Source: an uncultured Trichococcus sp. | Lineage (GTDB): Bacteria > Bacillota > Bacilli > Lactobacillales > Aerococcaceae | NCBI RefSeq assembly: GCF_963663645.1 | Contig: NZ_OY760499.1 | Coordinates: 62,001-126,000 of the forward strand | DNA: 64,000 nt | Reading direction: 5' to 3' | Shown here: piece by piece, positions 60,430 through 64,000 of the stretch | Numbering within the stretch: the first letter of the stretch is position 1 | How the letters are laid out: each line of letters opens with the position of its first letter | Notes under the pieces: generated by a model | Seen by the model: the letters and a program-made list of their open reading frames with translations, nothing else | Databases searched by the model: none | What the model was told of the DNA's origin: nothing | Translations under genes and position numbers: made by a program

Positions 60430-63400
60430 ATGAATAGTTACACTCCTCCACAAAAACAAGGAATGTATGATCCCGCCTACGAGCATGATGCATGCGGTAT
60501 GGGATTTGTCGTTGATATCAATGGAAATGGCTCTTATAAATTAGTCTCTGACGCGTTGGATTTATTGGAAAATATGGAGCATAGGGGTGCTTCCGGCGCT
60601 GATGCCAAAACAGGTGACGGAGCAGGTATCATGGTGCAGATCCCTCATCATTTTTTCAGCAGAGAGTGCGACGTCCTGGGAATCCATTTGCCGAAAAAAG
60701 GCGATTATGGTGTAGGGATGCTCTTTGCCCACAAATATGAAGATCTACGTCACGAACAAATGCGAATGGTGGAAGAGATCATTACTTCCGAAGGACAAAA
60801 AGTGTTGGGTTGGCGTGAGGTTCCGATCGACAGTTCCGAAATCGGTGTGACTGCTAAAGCAGCCATCCCGCGTTTTATCCAGGTCTTTGTCGGTAAAGGA
60901 AATCCTGAAATGACTGAAATGGACTTCGAACGCAAATTGTTCGTCATCCGTAAACTATCCGAAAAACAAATCGTACCGATGAGCGAAAAAAGAGGCGGTT
61001 CGTTCTATTTTGCCAGCTTCTCTTCGAAAACGATCGTCTACAAAGGGATGTTGACTGCAGAGCAATTGCGCAACTTCTACCTTGATCTGACGGATTTGGA
61101 CTTCACATCCGCTTTGGCGATGGTCCACTCCCGCTTCAGTACGAACACCTTCCCGAGCTGGGAAAGAGCCCATCCGAACCGTTATTTGATCCACAATGGC
61201 GAAATCAACACAATCCGCGGCAACATCAACTGGATGCGCGCCCGTCAAGGCAGCATGTCCCAGGACCTGTTGGATGTGAGCGAAAAGATCTATCCGATCG
61301 TTGACGAAACCGGGAGTGACTCTTCCCAATTCGACAACAATCTGGAATTCTTGTATCTGAACGGCCGCTCATTGCCGGAAGCTGTCATGATGATGGTTCC
61401 AGAGCCTTGGGAAAAGAACAAAACGATGTCGAAATCAAAAAAAGATTTCTATAACTTCAACAACTTCCTGATGGAACCATGGGATGGCCCTGCAGCAATG
61501 GGCTTCACGGATGGCGAAATCGTCGGAGCGGTGTTGGACAGAAACGGTTTGCGTCCGTCCCGTTACTATGTGACGAAAGACGACCGCGTTATCCTTTCAT
61601 CTGAAGTTGGGGTCGTAAATGTGGATCCTGAAGATGTAGCCTACAAAGGCCGTCTGGAGCCAGGCAAGATGCTGTTGATCGATACGAAGCAAAAACGGAT
61701 CATCTCGGATGAAGAAATCAAAGAAACGGTCGCTGCTAAAAAGCCTTACGGAGAATGGGCTAAGAAGCACATTTCCAAAATGAAGGACTTTGCGCCTGCT
61801 CCAACGACAGCGACGGTTGCTCCTGAAGAATTGATGCCACAACAGAAAGCTTTCGGTTATACGTTCGAGGACATCCAGTTGTTGATCAAACCGATGGCCG
61901 TTACAGGTACTGATTCAGTCGGCGCAATGGGGATTGATTCTCCGTTGGCAGTCTTATCGGACAGACCGCAGATGCTGTATCTGTACTTCAAACAGTTATT
62001 TGCGCAAGTAACGAACCCTCCGATTGACGGTATCCGCGAGGAAATCGTCACTTCCGATACCATGCTTGTCGGAAATTGCGGAAACCTGTTGGATCCGGAT
62101 AATGCGGACACGCACGCTATCTACTTGGATAGCCCGATTTTGACGGATTCTGAACTAGCGAAGATCAAAGCACTGCAGGACGACAAATTCAAAACGGTCA
62201 CGCTTTCCCTTCTATACCGCGTCGAAGAAGATGCAAAAGGGATGGAAAAAGCTTTGGAACGTATTTTCCGTGAAGCGGACAAAGCCATTGCTTCAGGCGC
62301 CAACATTTTGGTCCTTTCCGACCGTGGCGTGAACGCTGAATGGGCAGCCATTCCGGCTTTATTGGCTGTTTCCGGTCTGCACCATCATTTGATCCGCGAA
62401 GAAACACGCACGAACGTCGGCCTTGTGCTGGAATCCGGTGAAGCAAGAGAAGTGCATCACTTCTGTACATTGGTCGGATACGGCTGTAATGCGGTCAATC
62501 CATACTTGACTTATGCGACTATCCGCGAGCTTGCTGAAGAAGACTTGTTGGACGGACTGGATGCTGAAGCAGCGGAAGCGAACTACATCCACGCGGCTGT
62601 CCACGGCATGTCCAAAGTATTGACAAAAATGGGTATTTCAACGATGCGCAGTTACCATGGTGCGCAAATCTTTGAAGCATTGGGAGTAAACAGCGAAGTT
62701 GTCGCTAAATACTTCACAGGCACGCCTACCCGCATCGAAGGAATCGGCCTGCAGGAAATTGCCACAGAAAACAAAATGCGTCATGACAGTGCCTACAAAG
62801 CTACAGCGCCTTACAGCGAAACGCTGGGAGTGGGCGGTCATTTCCAATACTCGGCCATGGGTGAAGAACACCTTTACAATCCGAGCACGATCTACCGTCT
62901 GCAGCAAGCGACACGCCAAGGGGACTATGAGCAGTACAAAGAGTTCTCCCGCGAAATCAACGCTGACACGAATGCGTACACGCTGCGTCAACTGATGCAG
63001 TTCAAGCCAAACGCACAGGACGCGATTCCGATCGAAGAAGTCGAATCGGCTGAAAGCATCGTGAAACGCTTCAAGACCGGCGCGATGTCTTACGGTTCGA
63101 TCAGTATCGAAGCGCATGAAACATTAGCGATCGCAATGAACCGTCTCGGCGGTATGAGCAACTCGGGTGAGGGTGGAGAAGATCCGCGCCGCTTCGAGTT
63201 GGATGAAAACGGCGATTCCCGCAACAGTGCCATCAAGCAAGTCGCTTCCGGACGTTTCGGCGTAACGAGCCACTACTTGGTGAACGCGAAGGAAATCCAG
63301 ATCAAGATGGCCCAAGGTGCAAAACCGGGTGAAGGCGGACAATTGCCGGGACCGAAAGTATATCCTGAAATCGCCAAAACGCGTGGGTCCATCGCGGGTG

Positions 63401-64000
63401 TAGGCTTGATTTCACCGCCTCCGCATCACGATATCTACTCGATCGAAGATTTGAAAGAATTGATCTTCGACTTGAAGAATGCCAACCGCGATGCGCGCAT
63501 CAACGTGAAATTGGTTTCCGAAGCCGGCGTCGGTACAATCGCTGCAGGTGTTGCGAAAGCAAATGCCGATACGATCCTGATCAGCGGTTATGACGGCGGT
63601 ACAGGTGCAGCACCTAGAACCAGCATCCGTAACACCGGCTTGCCGTGGGAACTGGGCTTGGCTGAAGCGCACCAAACATTGGTGTTGAACAAATTGCGTG
63701 ACCGTGTCCGCGTCGAAACGGATGGTAAACTGTTGACTGGTCGCGATGTTGCGATCGCCTGCATGTTGGGTGCCGAGGAATTCGGCTTTGCGACAACGCC
63801 GCTAGTTGCTATCGGCTGCGTCATGATGCGTGTCTGCCACCTGAACACATGTCCAGTGGGTATCGCTACGCAGGATGAAACGTTGCGCAAGAACTTCCAA
63901 GGCAAACCGGAATACGTCGTGAACTTCATGATGTTCGTTGCCGAAGAATTGCGTGAAATCATGGCGAAATTAGGTTTCCGCGCGATCAATGAAATGGTCG
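60430..64000 (+). CDS. gltB: Glutamate synthase large subunit (3' truncated by window)
   Basis: The frame is open from ATG 60430 to the window end (1190 codons; full proteins are ~1500 residues). After a 21-residue propeptide comes the class II amidotransferase nucleophile Cys22 (HDACGMGF). Then [31 protein letters not shown] and [11 protein letters not shown] complete the glutaminase. The synthase part has [37 protein letters not shown] and [14 protein letters not shown] (FMN site). The 3Fe-4S cysteines are in [12 protein letters not shown]. It makes two glutamates from glutamine and 2-oxoglutarate, linking to GlnPQ glutamine uptake. Confidence 0.97.
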   Translation, partial: MNSYTPPQKQGMYDPAYEHDACGMGFVVDINGNGSYKLVSDALDLLENMEHRGASGADAKTGDGAGIMVQIPHHFFSRECDVLGIHLPKKGDYGVGMLFAHKYEDLRHEQMRMVEEIITSEGQKVLGWREVPIDSSEIGVTAKAAIPRFIQVFVGKGNPEMTEMDFERKLFVIRKLSEKQIVPMSEKRGGSFYFASFSSKTIVYKGMLTAEQLRNFYLDLTDLDFTSALAMVHSRFSTNTFPSWERAHPNRYLIHNGEINTIRGNINWMRARQGSMSQDLLDVSEKIYPIVDETGSDSSQFDNNLEFLYLNGRSLPEAVMMMVPEPWEKNKTMSKSKKDFYNFNNFLMEPWDGPAAMGFTDGEIVGAVLDRNGLRPSRYYVTKDDRVILSSEVGVVNVDPEDVAYKGRLEPGKMLLIDTKQKRIISDEEIKETVAAKKPYGEWAKKHISKMKDFAPAPTTATVAPEELMPQQKAFGYTFEDIQLLIKPMAVTGTDSVGAMGIDSPLAVLSDRPQMLYLYFKQLFAQVTNPPIDGIREEIVTSDTMLVGNCGNLLDPDNADTHAIYLDSPILTDSELAKIKALQDDKFKTVTLSLLYRVEEDAKGMEKALERIFREADKAIASGANILVLSDRGVNAEWAAIPALLAVSGLHHHLIREETRTNVGLVLESGEAREVHHFCTLVGYGCNAVNPYLTYATIRELAEEDLLDGLDAEAAEANYIHAAVHGMSKVLTKMGISTMRSYHGAQIFEALGVNSEVVAKYFTGTPTRIEGIGLQEIATENKMRHDSAYKATAPYSETLGVGGHFQYSAMGEEHLYNPSTIYRLQQATRQGDYEQYKEFSREINADTNAYTLRQLMQFKPNAQDAIPIEEVESAESIVKRFKTGAMSYGSISIEAHETLAIAMNRLGGMSNSGEGGEDPRRFELDENGDSRNSAIKQVASGRFGVTSHYLVNAKEIQIKMAQGAKPGEGGQLPGPKVYPEIAKTRGSIAGVGLISPPPHHDIYSIEDLKELIFDLKNANRDARINVKLVSEAGVGTIAAGVAKANADTILISGYDGGTGAAPRTSIRNTGLPWELGLAEAHQTLVLNKLRDRVRVETDGKLLTGRDVAIACMLGAEEFGFATTPLVAIGCVMMRVCHLNTCPVGIATQDETLRKNFQGKPEYVVNFMMFVAEELREIMAKLGFRAINEMV

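Overview
The window reads as a chromosomal segment of a low-to-mid GC Firmicute of the order Lactobacillales. The signs are a mevalonate-pathway operon (mvaK1-mvaD-mvaK2-fni), a class Ib ribonucleotide reductase with NrdI, a GlnP with two fused binding domains, PTA, TrpX- and PsaA-like lipoproteins, cre/CcpA, Zur and DtxR/MntR-type operators, and strong AGGAGG ribosome binding sites. The mix (GltB, SpeA/SpeB, mevalonate genes, moderate GC) suggests a Carnobacteriaceae member such as Trichococcus; that name is inference from gene content, not a search result. No rRNA, tRNA or prophage was seen. One decayed IS200/IS605-type element is present.

Layout. 1-1.1 kb: end of a 3D-domain cell-wall protein, then hairpin repeats. 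1.2-5.5 kb (minus): glnQ-glnP, a YvrJ-type microprotein, a HAD phosphatase. 5.7-10.9 kb: ung, a hydrolase, and nrdI-nrdE-nrdF under tandem NrdR boxes. 11.1-15.9 kb: an ABC importer operon with an internal cytoplasmic alkaline-phosphatase-superfamily enzyme behind a five-repeat PhoP box. 16-21.6 kb: chrA remnant, PHP phosphatase, gluconokinase, glutathione peroxidase, pta, tsaE, GNAT. 21.7-22.1 kb: a structured RNA whose promoter contains a cre site. 22.2-27 kb: Zur-controlled zinc lipoprotein, phosphoribosyltransferase/hydrolase pair, SDR, exonuclease III. 27-34 kb: murB, a double ECF-type ATPase, potABCD. 34-35.9 kb: TnpB element and a cyclophilin-like lipoprotein. 36-44.6 kb: ridA, sdaAA/AB, rpiA, pdp, mgtC-like, azlCD, a TrpX-like lipoprotein with a leader-peptide attenuator. 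45-49 kb: mevalonate operon. 49.5-55.1 kb: coaA, guaA, manganese ABC operon. 55.4-64 kb: putP, speA-speB behind a SAM-clan riboswitch-like leader, and the 5' part of gltB running off the end.

The genes share themes of nitrogen and polyamine handling: glutamine import, glutamate synthase, serine deamination, arginine to agmatine to putrescine, and polyamine import. Metal and redox supply is a second theme: Zn and Mn importers, and an NrdI-dependent reductase that probably uses manganese.

The most unusual signal is in the gaps. Six intergenic regions carry tandem 24-31 bp hairpins spaced 50-52 bp, about five helical turns. The sequence families differ but the spacing does not. Four of the six gaps lie between convergent genes and none between divergent genes.
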